Source: Planotetraspora kaengkrachanensis (GTDB taxonomy: Bacteria > Actinomycetota > Actinomycetes > Streptosporangiales > Streptosporangiaceae). Taken from it: a stretch of DNA of 64,000 nt. Shown here in pieces: positions 26,586 to 36,091 of the stretch. Under the pieces are notes generated by a model that was not told the origin of the DNA, searched no databases, and saw only the letters and a list, made by a program, of their open reading frames with translations. Numbering within the stretch: the first letter of the stretch is position 1; each line of letters opens with the position of its first letter. A program made the translations under genes and the position numbers. The stretch lies in NCBI RefSeq assembly GCF_016862895.1, contig NZ_BONV01000003.1, positions 186,001 through 250,000 of the forward strand, in the 5' to 3' direction.

Positions 26586-27158
26586 TCAGCGGAAGCCCGC
26601 GAACGCCACGCCCGCCGCGGTGGCGATCACCGTCGAGAAGATGACGAGAACCATGATCGTGCCGAGCGGGTTGCGATGCTTGCGCGCGGGAGCCGCCATC
26701 GGCGTGCGAACGGGATAGGCGGAGGCGACCGTCGACGGCTTCGGCCGGGGGGACGACGGCGTGGGCGTGGGCGTGGGCGTGCGCTGCCGGGCGACGGGCG
26801 CCACCGGCGGCGGAGCCGGCCTGGCGGGCGCGGGGGGCGTCACCCGCCGCGTGGGCGAGGGGGACGGCCGCGGCGGCGGAGGCTCCGGCGACGGCCGGGG
26901 AACGGCGCGGGCGCACCGAGGCGGGGCGAGGACGCCGAGCTCGACCTTCAACCGCACCAGCGTGCGGAGGTCGACGCAGACGGCGACGCCGAGGCCGTCG
27001 TCGTCGGGAGGGGGCGGGACCACCTTCACCGCGACGTCGGCTCTCACCAGGGGGTCCGGCGGAGGCTCGGCCGCGGCCGGCAGGGCGACCCCGGCGGCCG
27101 CGAGCGTGCAGCCGGCGAGGACGCCGCCCACCACCGTGAGCGTCCGTGTGAAACCCAT
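26586..27158 (-). CDS. Proline-rich exported protein with C-terminal membrane anchor
   Basis: 190 residues. A signal peptide (LTVVGGVLAGCTLAAAGVALPAAA, cleaved near residue 30) is followed by a short globular part with two cysteines (VAVCVDLRTLVRL and APPRCARAV). A long Pro/Thr/Ser/Arg-rich spacer (about 88-150) leads to a C-terminal transmembrane helix (IMVLVIFSTVIATAAGVAFAG). The Pro-rich spacer suggests wall-spanning display of the cysteine-containing domain. No family was recognised. It lies 3 bp downstream of the DUF4239 gene, so the two are very likely co-transcribed and may act together at the membrane. Confidence 0.72.
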   Translation of the reverse strand: MGFTRTLTVVGGVLAGCTLAAAGVALPAAAEPPPDPLVRADVAVKVVPPPPDDDGLGVAVCVDLRTLVRLKVELGVLAPPRCARAVPRPSPEPPPPRPSPSPTRRVTPPAPARPAPPPVAPVARQRTPTPTPTPSSPRPKPSTVASAYPVRTPMAAPARKHRNPLGTIMVLVIFSTVIATAAGVAFAGFR

Positions 27159-27161
27159 GGG

Positions 27162-27920
27162 TCACCGACTCTCGGGGATTCGCTGGAATTCCTGCAGCGC
27201 GGTCGCGAAGGCGTCCGGCGTGACCGCCAGCCCGCCGGTGAACACGCGGGAGATGTCCCAGGCCAGGTAGACGCCGACGCCGAGCATCACCGCCATGGCC
27301 AGCATCGGAACCAGGGCGAAACCGCGGGGCCGGGCGCCCGCCATGAACGGGAAGACCAGGACCACGACGCCCGTCACGACCGTCAGCACCATCACCGCGG
27401 CAGGAGGGGTGGCCTTGGCGTCGGCCGCCCGCTGGCGCCGGGCGGCGGACAGGTCCGCCAGCCGGTCGAGGGCCGCCCCCTTGGCCACGCGCGCGTCATC
27501 GTCCGTCACGTTGAGCGCGGCCACCTGGGTGCGCAGGGAGTCGAGACGCCAGGAGCCCTCGGGGCTGAGCCGGCCCGACGCCATGAGCGGCCACTCGCGG
27601 TCGAGCACGAAGCCGACGTAGTCGCGCAGCCCCGCCTGCACCTCGGCGCCCCCCGGGGCCGGCAGCGAGGCGGCGGACCAGTAGGTCTCCACCGCCGCCT
27701 GGGACTCGGTGTAGGTGTTCTGCCTCGCCGAGTCGACGGTCGTCCACGGCACGACGATCGCGATGGCGAACACGAGCAGGAACAGCGAGGAGACCATCGC
27801 CCCCGCGTGCCCCGAGGAGGTCTCGTCTCCCGTCTTCCCCCGGGCCAGTTTCCTGAACAGGAACGCGGATGCGGCCACGAGGCCGACCGCCGCCACCACG
27901 GCGAACACGCAGACGAGCAT
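27162..27920 (-). CDS. DUF4239 (bestrophin-like) membrane protein
   Basis: Integral membrane protein of 252 residues with two N-terminal spans (VCVFAVVAAVGLVAASAFLF and SSLFLLVFAIAIVVPW), an extended soluble region with TYTESQAAVETYW, and two C-terminal spans (VMVLTVVTGVVVLVFPF and LVPMLAMAVMLGVGVYLA). This layout and the conserved aromatic/charged central region fit DUF4239, distantly related to bestrophin channels. The start at 27920 follows GGGGATGG; an in-frame ATG at 27974 would add 18 polar residues. Function unknown. The Pro-rich exported protein is encoded directly downstream. Confidence 0.8.
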   Translation of the reverse strand: MLVCVFAVVAAVGLVAASAFLFRKLARGKTGDETSSGHAGAMVSSLFLLVFAIAIVVPWTTVDSARQNTYTESQAAVETYWSAASLPAPGGAEVQAGLRDYVGFVLDREWPLMASGRLSPEGSWRLDSLRTQVAALNVTDDDARVAKGAALDRLADLSAARRQRAADAKATPPAAVMVLTVVTGVVVLVFPFMAGARPRGFALVPMLAMAVMLGVGVYLAWDISRVFTGGLAVTPDAFATALQEFQRIPESR

Positions 27921-28197
27921 TGACCATCCCCATAGACGACTACTGCCGGACGGGCCGGAGGCTTTCCCGATCACTTTGTGTTACATGACTACCACATGAA
28001 GTCACCTTAGGGCTCGCCTTACCGCAAGACCGAACGCGCAGTTCGGGCCCGTTTGAGGCGTTATTGACGAGATGGTCGCTAGCCTCGGATGAGAAGAGAC
28101 CAGGTGACGGGCAGTGTCGGCCCGATCATCGGCTCCAGCCGTTCTGCGGCCACGGGCGCGGCCGGCGACCGCAGGCGGACCGAGCGGAGGCACGGCG

Positions 28198-30081
28198 ATG
28201 CGGCTCACCAGACGGGAATTCGCGCGCCTCGCTGCGGGAGCGGGAATCGCGGCCTCGTGGCCGGCGACGCCGGGCCGGAAGTTGCGGAGGTTCACCGACC
28301 CGCTGCCCGTTCCGCCCGTGGCCGTGCCGGACAGGTCGGCCCATCGGGGCGCCGACTACTACGACGTGACCATGCGGCAGGCCCCCTGGCGCTTTCACCG
28401 CGATCTCGACATCACCATGGCGTGGGGATACTGGGCCGCCGATCCCGGTGACCCGGCGCGCCCCCTGGGAATGGGCTGCCTCGGGCCGACCCTGGTGGCC
28501 CGGCGCGACAGGCCGGTGATCGTCAGGTACCGCAATCGGCTGCCCACCGCCCACCTGCTCCGCGGCTCCGTCGACCCCAGCCTCTGGCGGAGCGTCCCCG
28601 GTGTACCACCGGACCCGCCGGGAGGCCGGCGGATGACCGACCTGCCCGACGACGTCACCGTGTGGAACGTCGTCCACCTGCACGGAGGGCGGAACCCTCC
28701 GCAGTCCGACGGCGACCCGCAGAGCTGGTTCACGCCCCACGGGCTCCACGGCCCGATGTACGGCTCGCTGCCGGGCGCGACGGCCAACGAGGCGATCTAC
28801 GCGTACGGCAACGCGCAGCGGGCGGCGATGTTGTGGTACCACGACCACGCCATGGAGCTCACGCGGCTCAACAACTACGCGGGGCTGTCAGGCGTCTACC
28901 TCGTCCGCGACCGTCTCGAGGACGCGCTCGGCCTGCCTCGCGGCAGGTTCGAGGTGCCCCTCGTCATCCAGGACCGCACGTTCCGCGAGGACGGCTCGCT
29001 GTTCTATCCCACGAAGGGGGCCGGCCGCCACCATCCCGTCTGGGTCCCGGAGTTCTTCGGCGACACCCCCGTGGTGAACGGCAAGGCGTACCCCTTCATG
29101 GCGGTGGAGCCGCGGCGGTACCGGTTCCGCGTGCTCAACGCGTCGAACGCGCGCTTCTATCACCTGTGGTTCGCACGCCACGGGTCACAGCTCCCCTTCT
29201 GGGTGATCGGCTCCTCGGGCGGCCTGCGGAGCTTCCCCCTGCGCGCCCACCACATCCTGCTGGCGCCGTCGGAACGGGCCGACCTCGTCGTCGACTTCGG
29301 CAGGCTGCCGATGGGCGCCGCCGTCACGCTCATGAACGACGCCGCCGTGCCGTACCCGGGCGGGGGCGGCGGACCGGCCATCCCCGAGATCATGCGTTTC
29401 CACGTCTCCGACCCGCTGACCGGCAGGGACGACAGCACGCCGCCCGGCGCGCTCGCGCTGCCGCCGGTCGAGCCGCTCCGGCCGGGGCCGGAGACCCCGG
29501 TGCGCCCGCACGTCCTCACCGAGACTCTCGACCAGCAGGGCGTCCCGATCCACATGCTGATCGACGGCCGCTACTTCTTCGAGCCGGTGGACGACTTCGT
29601 GGCGTCGGGCGCGACCGAGATCTGGGAGTACGTCAACACCACGGGGGACGCCCACCCCATGCACGTCCACCTCGTGCAGTTCCTCATCCACAACCGGCAG
29701 CGGCTGCAGGCGGACGAGTACGCGAGGGACCACGCCCGCTGGGTCGCGGCGGGCCGCCCTTCCGGCGGCGGGCCCGACCTGGCCCGTTACCTGCTGGGGC
29801 CGCCGGAGCCGCCGGAGCCGGACCAGCAGGGCTGGCGGGACACCTTCGTGGCCTATCCGCGGATGGTCAACAGGATCGTCGCCCGGTTCGACCCGGCGCC
29901 TCCCGTCCCCGGCGTCGGCGGAACCGCGACCGCGTTCCCCGCCGGGTACATCCATCATTGCCACATCCTCGAGCACGAGGACAACGACATGATGCGGCCA
30001 TGGCGGCTGGTGACCACCCGGCCCGCGCCTCCGGGGACGCCACACGCGGGCGCTCCCGGGGCGCCTCCGCGCACCGGCTGA
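28198..30081 (+). CDS. Multicopper oxidase, Tat-exported
   Basis: Secreted copper enzyme of 627 residues that would oxidise phenols, bilirubin-like compounds or metal ions with O2. A twin-arginine signal TRREFARLAAGAGIAAS opens the protein. The four copper-binding motifs are intact: HLHG, WYHDHAM, HPMHVHLVQF and HHCHILEHEDNDMM; the last supplies the type-1 copper Cys with a Met axial ligand. Size and motif spacing fit the phenoxazinone synthase/bilirubin oxidase/CotA branch. The ATG at 28198 follows GCGGAGG; an earlier in-frame start would precede the Tat motif by 28 residues. The short-chain-type protein gene follows after 21 bp. Confidence 0.93.
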   Translation: MRLTRREFARLAAGAGIAASWPATPGRKLRRFTDPLPVPPVAVPDRSAHRGADYYDVTMRQAPWRFHRDLDITMAWGYWAADPGDPARPLGMGCLGPTLVARRDRPVIVRYRNRLPTAHLLRGSVDPSLWRSVPGVPPDPPGGRRMTDLPDDVTVWNVVHLHGGRNPPQSDGDPQSWFTPHGLHGPMYGSLPGATANEAIYAYGNAQRAAMLWYHDHAMELTRLNNYAGLSGVYLVRDRLEDALGLPRGRFEVPLVIQDRTFREDGSLFYPTKGAGRHHPVWVPEFFGDTPVVNGKAYPFMAVEPRRYRFRVLNASNARFYHLWFARHGSQLPFWVIGSSGGLRSFPLRAHHILLAPSERADLVVDFGRLPMGAAVTLMNDAAVPYPGGGGGPAIPEIMRFHVSDPLTGRDDSTPPGALALPPVEPLRPGPETPVRPHVLTETLDQQGVPIHMLIDGRYFFEPVDDFVASGATEIWEYVNTTGDAHPMHVHLVQFLIHNRQRLQADEYARDHARWVAAGRPSGGGPDLARYLLGPPEPPEPDQQGWRDTFVAYPRMVNRIVARFDPAPPVPGVGGTATAFPAGYIHHCHILEHEDNDMMRPWRLVTTRPAPPGTPHAGAPGAPPRTG

Positions 30082-30102
30082 TCGTCGACGGAGGTGATCC
30101 AC

Positions 30103-30765
30103 ATGCGCGTGGTGATCGCGGGCGGGCACGGCAAGATCGCGCTGCGGCTCGAACGGATGCTCGCGGAGCGCGACGACGCCCCGGTCGGCCTGATCCGCGA
30201 CCCGGCCCAGGCCGGCGACCTCAGGTCCGCCGGCGCCGAGCCCGTGCTCTGCGACCTGGAACGGGCCGGAGTCGACGAGGTCGCCGAGATCGTCCTGGGC
30301 GCCGGCGCCGTGGTGTTCGCGGCCGGCGCGGGTCCCGGCAGCGGGGCCGCGCGCAAGAACACCGTCGACCGGGGGGCCTCCGTCCTCCTGGCCGACGCCG
30401 CCGAACACGCCGGGGTGCCGCGGTTCATCCAGATCTCCACGATGGGCGGCGGCTCCCCGCGCCGGCCCGGGACGGGAGAGTCGTGGAGCGCCTACATCAC
30501 GGCGAAGGCCGCGGCCGAGGAGGATCTCCGGGCCCGCGAGCTGAGCTGGACCATCCTGCGTCCGGGACGCCTGACCGACGAGCCGGGATCCGGGCTCGTC
30601 ACACTGGCGGACCCGCCGCTCCCCTATGGCGAGGTGTCGCGGGACGACGTGGCGGCGGTGATCGCGGCGCTGATCGACCGCCCGGAGACCCGGCACCGCA
30701 CGCTGGAGCTCATCGGCGGAGGCGTTCCCATCGACCAGGCCGTGCGCCTGCTCGTCTTCCGCTGA
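30103..30765 (+). CDS. NAD(P)-binding protein, atypical SDR family
   Basis: Rossmann-fold protein of 220 residues. The dinucleotide motif is GGHGKIALRLERML at the start (GxxGxxG type), followed by FIQISTMGG and WSAYITAKAAAEEDL. The YxxxK pair (Tyr-Ile-Thr-Ala-Lys) is kept, and ILRPGRLTDEPGSG is typical of the YwnB/NAD(P)H-binding group. The ATG at 30103 has GGAGGTGATCC before it. It follows the multicopper oxidase by 21 bp and may share its transcript. Such proteins are often redox sensors or reductases of uncertain substrate. Confidence 0.87.
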   Translation: MRVVIAGGHGKIALRLERMLAERDDAPVGLIRDPAQAGDLRSAGAEPVLCDLERAGVDEVAEIVLGAGAVVFAAGAGPGSGAARKNTVDRGASVLLADAAEHAGVPRFIQISTMGGGSPRRPGTGESWSAYITAKAAAEEDLRARELSWTILRPGRLTDEPGSGLVTLADPPLPYGEVSRDDVAAVIAALIDRPETRHRTLELIGGGVPIDQAVRLLVFR

Positions 30766-30783
30766 CCCGGGTCGCCGGCCCCT

Positions 30784-30801
30784 CGCCCGGCCTGCCGGGC
30801 G
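30784..30801. terminator. Short bidirectional hairpin
   Basis: CGCCCGG-CCTG-CCGGGCG, a 7-bp perfect stem followed by AAAA on the plus strand (TTTT on the minus-strand side before it). It sits in the 49-bp gap between two convergent genes and probably ends both transcripts. Confidence 0.6.
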
Positions 30802-30814
30802 AAAAGCGGCCGGG

Positions 30815-33694
30815 TCAGCGCGGGCGCTGGCGGCGGTCGGAGGGGGGCTGCACCCCGGCGTCGGCCTCCTCCGGCGCGAGCTCGGCGGCGAGCCTGGCCA
30901 GCTCGACCCTGGAGCCGATGCCGAGCTTGCGGAAGACCTGACGCAGGTGGAACGAGACGGTGTGCGGCGACAGGAACATGCGTGTGGCGACCTGGCGGTT
31001 GGTCAGCCCGTGGGCCACGAGGGAGGCGACCGTGCTCTCGGTCTCGGTGAGGCTGCCCCATCCGGTCGACGGCCGTTCGGTGTAGGTCCAGTGCCTGCGG
31101 CGGACCCCGAGCTGGCGCAGCCGCGCGCGCACGCGGGCGACGTCGCGAAGGGCGCCGACCTGGTCGTAGCCCTCCAGTGCCTGCTCCAGGCAGAGGACGG
31201 CCGCGTCGGTGTCGGACGCGCCGGCCGTGCTCCCCAGCAGGGCGCCGAGATCCTCCGACGCGGAGGCCCGGCTCCACGGGTCCCTGAAGGACGCCGCCGC
31301 CCGGGAGAGCTTGGCGGAGTCCCCGTCGACGAGCCCGCGGGCGTGGTCCGCCGCCGCGGCGAGCACCGGGAAACCCGGGTTGTCGAGTTTGAGACGCTCG
31401 GCGGCCAGCACGATCTCCTCGGCCCACTCGGGGTCGCCCGTCATCAGCGCGATCCTGGTCATCCACGCCGCTGAGGGGGGCTCGACGACGAGCAGCCACC
31501 TGCGCCTTTGCGCGTCGGCGCTCTTGAGCGTCTCCTTCGCCGCCTGTGGGCCTCCCGTGGCCTCGGCGAACAGGCCCACCGCCCACAACCCCCACACCGA
31601 TCCGAACCGCAGGCCGAGCGTGACCTGCTCGGAGCGGTAGCGCTCGATGTGGCGGGTCGCCGACGCGATGTCGCCTGTCCGCACGGCGACGATGGCGAGA
31701 ACGCCGTGGCCGAACAACTCGAACGCGTGCGGGCCGAACTCGTCGGCCAGGGACAGACCGGTCTGCGCCTCGGCGGCGGCGTCCTCCATCCGGCCGGCGA
31801 CCAGGCGGAGGCGGGCACGGAAGAACGCCGGGTTCGCGGCGTAGGGAGTGTGGCCGGCGGCCCGGACCTCCTCCTCCGCGGCCTGGATGTTCGTCTCGGC
31901 CTCCTCGAGGCGCCGCATGCAGGTGAGGATCCGGGCCAGCAGCAGCCGGGGATGCGCCAGGCGGGCCGCGACCGATCCGTCGCTCGCGGCTGCGACGGCC
32001 TCCCTGAACTGGTCGAGCCCGGCCTCGACGCGTCCGTCGAGGAAGTCGAGGTGCGCGAGCAGGAGGAGCGCGCCGACCCTGGCGTCGAGCGTCCTGCCCG
32101 GATCGGCCAGGACGGCCTCGGCCCGCTCCTGGCCGCGCTTGAAGTCGTTCAGGGCGATCAGGGCCTTGAACCAGGCGAGCTCCACCATGCCCTGTAGTTG
32201 CGGGGAGAGGTCCGGCTGGGCGAGGACGATCTCCGCCTCGGCGATGGCCTCGCCCGGCTGGCCGCTGAGCAACATGATGATCGCGAGCTTGCACCGCAGC
32301 TCGACGGACTTCGCGTCGGGCAGCGTGGCCAGGGACTCGCGGACGAGTTCGGCCGCCTCGATGAGCCGTCCGGTGACGGTGAGGGCGTCGACGGCCGCGG
32401 CCGTGCGCTCCAACCGGTGGGAATCGTCGTCGGCGGTGAGCTCCAGCGCCCGGAGGGCGAGATCGGCGGCGGTCTGCGGCGAGGAGCACAGCACCTCGCG
32501 GGCGGCCCGGTCGAGACCGTCGAGCGCCCGGGTGTCGCCCGGCCTGGCGCTGTGCACGAGATGCGCGGCGGCGGGGACGGTGCTGCCGCCCCTGTTCAGC
32601 AACATCTCGCCCGCCTGCCGGCGCAGGGCCAGGCGCACCGGAGGAGGCACGGCGTCCGTCACGGCCTGCCGGAGGAGATCGTGGCGGAACGCGAGCAGGT
32701 CGCCCGACGTCACCAGAACGCCCGCGCCCGTCGCCTCCTCCAGCCCCGGCAGCAGGCGGCTCGCCGGTTCGCCGAGCATCTCGGCCAGATCGTGGACGGC
32801 GAACGAGCGGCCGAGGATCGCCGCGACCTGGAGCATGTGGCGCGTGCCCGCCGTCAGCCCGTCGAGGCGCTTGCGGGTGATCGCGCGGACCCAGGGCAGC
32901 TCCGCCCACGCCAGCCGCGCGTGCCCGCCGTCGATCTGGACCGCGCCCTCTTCGTTGATCTTTCCGAGCAGTTCGACGAGCAGGAAGGGGTTGCCGCCCG
33001 TCGCGCCGGAGAGCGCGAGGACGTCCGGTCCCGGGGACGCCTGCAGGACGTCCGCGACGATCGCCGCCACCGCGTCGTCCGGGAGGGGACCCAGCTGCAC
33101 CGGCGTGGCGCCGTCGCGCTGCAGCGCCTCGAACAGCCGATCCAGGCGAGGGGGGTCGTCACCCGCACCCCGGGCGAGAGCGAGCATCCACACCAGTGGA
33201 TAGCTCGCGAGATCCGACGCCAGCGTCCGGAGGGCCAGCATGGTCGTGGAGTCCGCCCAGTGCAGGTCGTCCAGGGTGACCAGCACGGGTCCCTGCGCCG
33301 CCCGGCTCTCCAGCCGCGTACGGAGCTGCTCGGTCATCAGCAGGCGAAGGTCGAGGACGTCCGAGACGGACATCCCGGTGAGCAGCGCGTGTGGCGACTC
33401 CCCGAGCGCCGCTATCAGCGGCATCAGGGGCATCATCTGGCTCAGCTCGTCGGCCGTGCCCCGCAGCACGGTGAAGCCGACGCGTTCCGCCACCTCGGCG
33501 GTCTCGTGCAGCAGCCGGCTCTTACCCATGCCCATCTGACCTTCGACGAGCACGACGCCGCCCCGGCCCTCCGTCGCGGCCCGCAGAATCCCGGCCACGG
33601 CGGCCCATTCCCGCTCCCGGCCACGCCAGCCTGGCCTCGACGACGACTGGAAGCCGGCCGCGGACCCCGGATCATGCGAGGGCGAGCCTCCCAT
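30815..33694 (-). CDS. LuxR-family ATPase regulator (LAL type)
   Basis: Large transcriptional activator of 959 residues. An N-terminal AAA-type ATPase has Walker A EGQMGMGKSRLLHE near 52 and Walker B VLVTLDDLHWADS near 145. A long TPR-like helical middle follows, then a C-terminal LuxR helix-turn-helix (about 885-940: LTETESTVASLVAHGLTN, then VATRMFLSPHTVSFHLRQVF and KLGIG). These residues are intact, so the protein should bind DNA. LAL regulators are typical of actinomycete secondary-metabolite and sugar-response loci. No dedicated target cluster is adjacent; the multicopper oxidase operon converges on it. Confidence 0.93.
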   Translation of the reverse strand: MGGSPSHDPGSAAGFQSSSRPGWRGREREWAAVAGILRAATEGRGGVVLVEGQMGMGKSRLLHETAEVAERVGFTVLRGTADELSQMMPLMPLIAALGESPHALLTGMSVSDVLDLRLLMTEQLRTRLESRAAQGPVLVTLDDLHWADSTTMLALRTLASDLASYPLVWMLALARGAGDDPPRLDRLFEALQRDGATPVQLGPLPDDAVAAIVADVLQASPGPDVLALSGATGGNPFLLVELLGKINEEGAVQIDGGHARLAWAELPWVRAITRKRLDGLTAGTRHMLQVAAILGRSFAVHDLAEMLGEPASRLLPGLEEATGAGVLVTSGDLLAFRHDLLRQAVTDAVPPPVRLALRRQAGEMLLNRGGSTVPAAAHLVHSARPGDTRALDGLDRAAREVLCSSPQTAADLALRALELTADDDSHRLERTAAAVDALTVTGRLIEAAELVRESLATLPDAKSVELRCKLAIIMLLSGQPGEAIAEAEIVLAQPDLSPQLQGMVELAWFKALIALNDFKRGQERAEAVLADPGRTLDARVGALLLLAHLDFLDGRVEAGLDQFREAVAAASDGSVAARLAHPRLLLARILTCMRRLEEAETNIQAAEEEVRAAGHTPYAANPAFFRARLRLVAGRMEDAAAEAQTGLSLADEFGPHAFELFGHGVLAIVAVRTGDIASATRHIERYRSEQVTLGLRFGSVWGLWAVGLFAEATGGPQAAKETLKSADAQRRRWLLVVEPPSAAWMTRIALMTGDPEWAEEIVLAAERLKLDNPGFPVLAAAADHARGLVDGDSAKLSRAAASFRDPWSRASASEDLGALLGSTAGASDTDAAVLCLEQALEGYDQVGALRDVARVRARLRQLGVRRRHWTYTERPSTGWGSLTETESTVASLVAHGLTNRQVATRMFLSPHTVSFHLRQVFRKLGIGSRVELARLAAELAPEEADAGVQPPSDRRQRPR

Positions 33695-33910
33695 GAAGTC
33701 ATGACACCATTTCCGCCTTCAGGGGTCGCAGGTGGGGGCTGGCCGACGCCTCCCCGGGGGCGAATCGGCGGACCCGGGACGACAAGCCGGCGACAAGCTA
33801 CGCGGACGTGCGATGTGGAGGAGGAGGTGACGGGGCGAGCATGAGTAGGACTCGCCGGACGTCCCCGGTGAGGCAGGGAGCACCGACGAGCAGAGGGGGA
33901 CAACGGGGTC

Positions 33911-35422
33911 ATGCCGCTATCCGCGCGTCTCCCCCGGCCACGGACGATTCGTGGCCGCGTCACCCTGCTCGTCACCGTTCTGGCCGCGGTCCTGCTCGTG
34001 CCCGCGGCCCTGGTGGGCGCCACGGTGGCCCGTCAGGCCTTCGCCAGGGCCGCCTGGCTGGACGCGCGGAGCCAGGCGACCCTCGTCGCGGCGGAGATCC
34101 GCGCGGGACGGCCCGCAGGCGCGATCACGCCGCAGGTCCCCGGCATCGATCTCATCCAGGTCGTGGCACCCGCCGGCCAGGTAATCGCGTCCTCGGACGC
34201 GGCCAGGGGCATGGGCCCGCTGGCGACGGTCCGGCCCGCCGGCGACTCGCTCAGGGAAATCGAGACCTGCGGTCACCCTGATCTGGGCTGCGTGCGTCTC
34301 GCCGCCGCCAGAGTCGGGCCGGCCGCCGACTCCCCCGTCGTGTACGCGGGCCGGGCGACGCCGCACGGGCTGTCGACGGGGATGCTGGACCTGCTCTTCG
34401 TAGCGCAGGCCCTGGCCCTGCTGCTGCTCGCGGCCCTGACGACGTGGAAGATCACCGGCAGGACGCTGCGCCCGGTCGAGGTCATCAGGACGCAGCTCGC
34501 CGGGATCAACGCCAACGACCTGAGCAGCCGCGTGCCCGAGCCCTCCGGCGGCGACGAGATCACCCGGCTCGCGCAGACCGTCAACAACACACTGCGGCGC
34601 CTGGAACACTCGCAGGAGCGTACGGAACGGGCGCTCGAACAGCAGCGGCTTTTCGCCTCCGACGCCTCACACGAGTTGTGCACCCCCATCGCGGCCGTGC
34701 GCGCGCAACTGGAGGAGGCCCGGCTCCATCCCGACGCGGACGGCGTTCCCGAGATGTTGCGCGGCACGCTGCGGGACGTGGACCGGCTCGAACTGATCAT
34801 GACCGACCTGCTCCTGCTTGCCCGGGTCGGCGCCAACGAGCCGGTCGAGCGGCGGGAGATCGATCTGGACGGCCTCGTGCGGTCGGGGGTCTCCCCGCGC
34901 GGCGGCGGCCCGGCCGTCGATCTGCGGCTCACCCCCGGGATCACGGTCGAGGGCGTCCCCGCCCAGCTCGACCGGGTTCTGGTCGACCTCCTCGAGAACG
35001 CCCGCCGCCACGCCGTGCGCAAGGTACGGGTCGAGGTGCGGCGCGACCGCGACATGGCCGAGCTGACCGTCAGCGACGACGGCACCGGCGTCCCCGAGGA
35101 GGACCGCGGCCGGATCTTCGACCGGTTCACCCGTCTGGACACCGCTCGGTGCCGCGAGAGCGGCGGCTCGGGCCTCGGCCTCGCGATCGCGCACGACATC
35201 GTGGCGGCCCACCGCGGCACCCTGCACGTCGAGACGTCCGATCTCGGCGGGGCGCGCTTCGTCCTCAGGCTCCCCCTCGCGCCGCGGCGCCGCGAGGAGG
35301 CCGCCCCCGCCGACGTCAGGCCGGCCGCCGGCGCCCGGAGCCGCAAGCCGGAGCGGGCCTTCGCACCGATCACCCCCATGACCCCGATGACGCTCACCGG
35401 CACGACCGACCCCGCGGTCTGA
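33911..35422 (+). CDS. Sensor histidine kinase, orphan, with altered H-box
   Basis: Membrane kinase of 503 residues. Transmembrane spans near 17-40 and 160-182 enclose an extracytoplasmic sensor domain with a cysteine pair C120 and C127 (ETCGHPDLGC). A HAMP domain follows, then a HisKA dimerisation domain with H254 in SDASHELCTP and an HATPase domain with LLENARRHA, DDGTGVPEEDRG and GSGLGLAIAHDI. The H-box has Cys where nearly all relatives have Arg (SHELRTP). No response-regulator gene is next to it. The C-terminal tail after 460 is long, basic and Pro-rich. It is a clear paralogue of the kinase at 36517-37953. Confidence 0.92.
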   Translation: MPLSARLPRPRTIRGRVTLLVTVLAAVLLVPAALVGATVARQAFARAAWLDARSQATLVAAEIRAGRPAGAITPQVPGIDLIQVVAPAGQVIASSDAARGMGPLATVRPAGDSLREIETCGHPDLGCVRLAAARVGPAADSPVVYAGRATPHGLSTGMLDLLFVAQALALLLLAALTTWKITGRTLRPVEVIRTQLAGINANDLSSRVPEPSGGDEITRLAQTVNNTLRRLEHSQERTERALEQQRLFASDASHELCTPIAAVRAQLEEARLHPDADGVPEMLRGTLRDVDRLELIMTDLLLLARVGANEPVERREIDLDGLVRSGVSPRGGGPAVDLRLTPGITVEGVPAQLDRVLVDLLENARRHAVRKVRVEVRRDRDMAELTVSDDGTGVPEEDRGRIFDRFTRLDTARCRESGGSGLGLAIAHDIVAAHRGTLHVETSDLGGARFVLRLPLAPRRREEAAPADVRPAAGARSRKPERAFAPITPMTPMTLTGTTDPAV

Positions 35423-35499
35423 ATCTCCTGGCATGGGCGCCGGGCCCGGCCTCACCGTCGGCGACTACGTATGGTGAGGCAATCCTGACGAATTGGAAC

Positions 35500-35517
35500 A
35501 TTGACCGGTCGGTCAAT
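35500..35517. promoter_or_regulatory. 18-bp perfect palindrome of TetR-operator type
   Basis: ATTGACCGGTCGGTCAAT, symmetric over all 18 bp (arms ATTGACCG and CGGTCAAT around GT), lies 52 bp upstream of the SPW-repeat gene. The ACCG/CGGT half-sites are typical of TetR-family operators. No TetR gene is in this part of the window, so the binder would be encoded elsewhere. Confidence 0.6.
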
Positions 35518-35568
35518 CAGGAACATGGTCGGGTCAAAGGGTCATCTCTCCCATGTTCGGAGGCACGG

Positions 35569-35916
35569 ATGGATCTCACGAGATCGTTGTCCGACGTCGT
35601 CGCCCTGCTGGCCGGCCTGGTCGCGGCGCTCGCGCCGTTCTTCTGGGCAGACGACGCCGCTGCGGCGGGTCAGCCACTGCTCATCCTCGGAACGCTCCTC
35701 ATCGTGTCCGCCCTGTGGGCGATCCTGGGCGCGGGTGGAGCGAGTTCCTGGGTCACCGCCGCGTTCGGGGGGCTGTTGTTCGTGTCCCCCTGGGCGTTCG
35801 GCTTCGACGGCCAGTCGGCCTCGGCGTGGACGGCGTGGCTCGCTGGAGCCGTGACCGTCGTCGTCGGCCTGCTGACCTCCCTCCAGGCCCGTAGCGGGGC
35901 GACGGCCCGCGCCTGA
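35569..35916 (+). CDS. SPW-repeat membrane protein
   Basis: Small integral membrane protein of 115 residues with four hydrophobic spans. The second half contains the SPW signature (LFVSPWAFGF). The first repeat is degenerate, with APFFW at the matching point. ATG at 35569 follows TTCGGAGG. Function of the family is unknown; members often lie beside stress or envelope genes. It is flanked by the two paralogous kinases and has its own palindromic operator-like site, so it is probably transcribed alone and under a TetR-type repressor. Confidence 0.85.
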   Translation: MDLTRSLSDVVALLAGLVAALAPFFWADDAAAAGQPLLILGTLLIVSALWAILGAGGASSWVTAAFGGLLFVSPWAFGFDGQSASAWTAWLAGAVTVVVGLLTSLQARSGATARA

Positions 35917-36004
35917 CCGAAGCCCGTCCGCGCCCGGAGCCCCTGTTCCCGACCCGAACCCGCCCGATCGGGCTCCGCCGTCCCGGCCGCCCGTGAATCA
36001 CCCG

Positions 36005-36048
36005 CGGCCCCGCCCGTCCTCGCTCCCCGCGAGGGCCGGGCGGGGCCG
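36005..36048. terminator. GC-rich bidirectional terminator
   Basis: CGGCCCCGCCCGTCCTCGC pairs with GCGAGGGCCGGGCGGGGCCG, with a single mismatch/bulge, giving a stem of about 19 bp. It lies between the convergent SPW and SnoaL-like genes. Confidence 0.75.
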
Positions 36049-36091
36049 TCCAGTAGTGGTCGACAGGTGGTCGACGGGGGTCACCCGGAGG

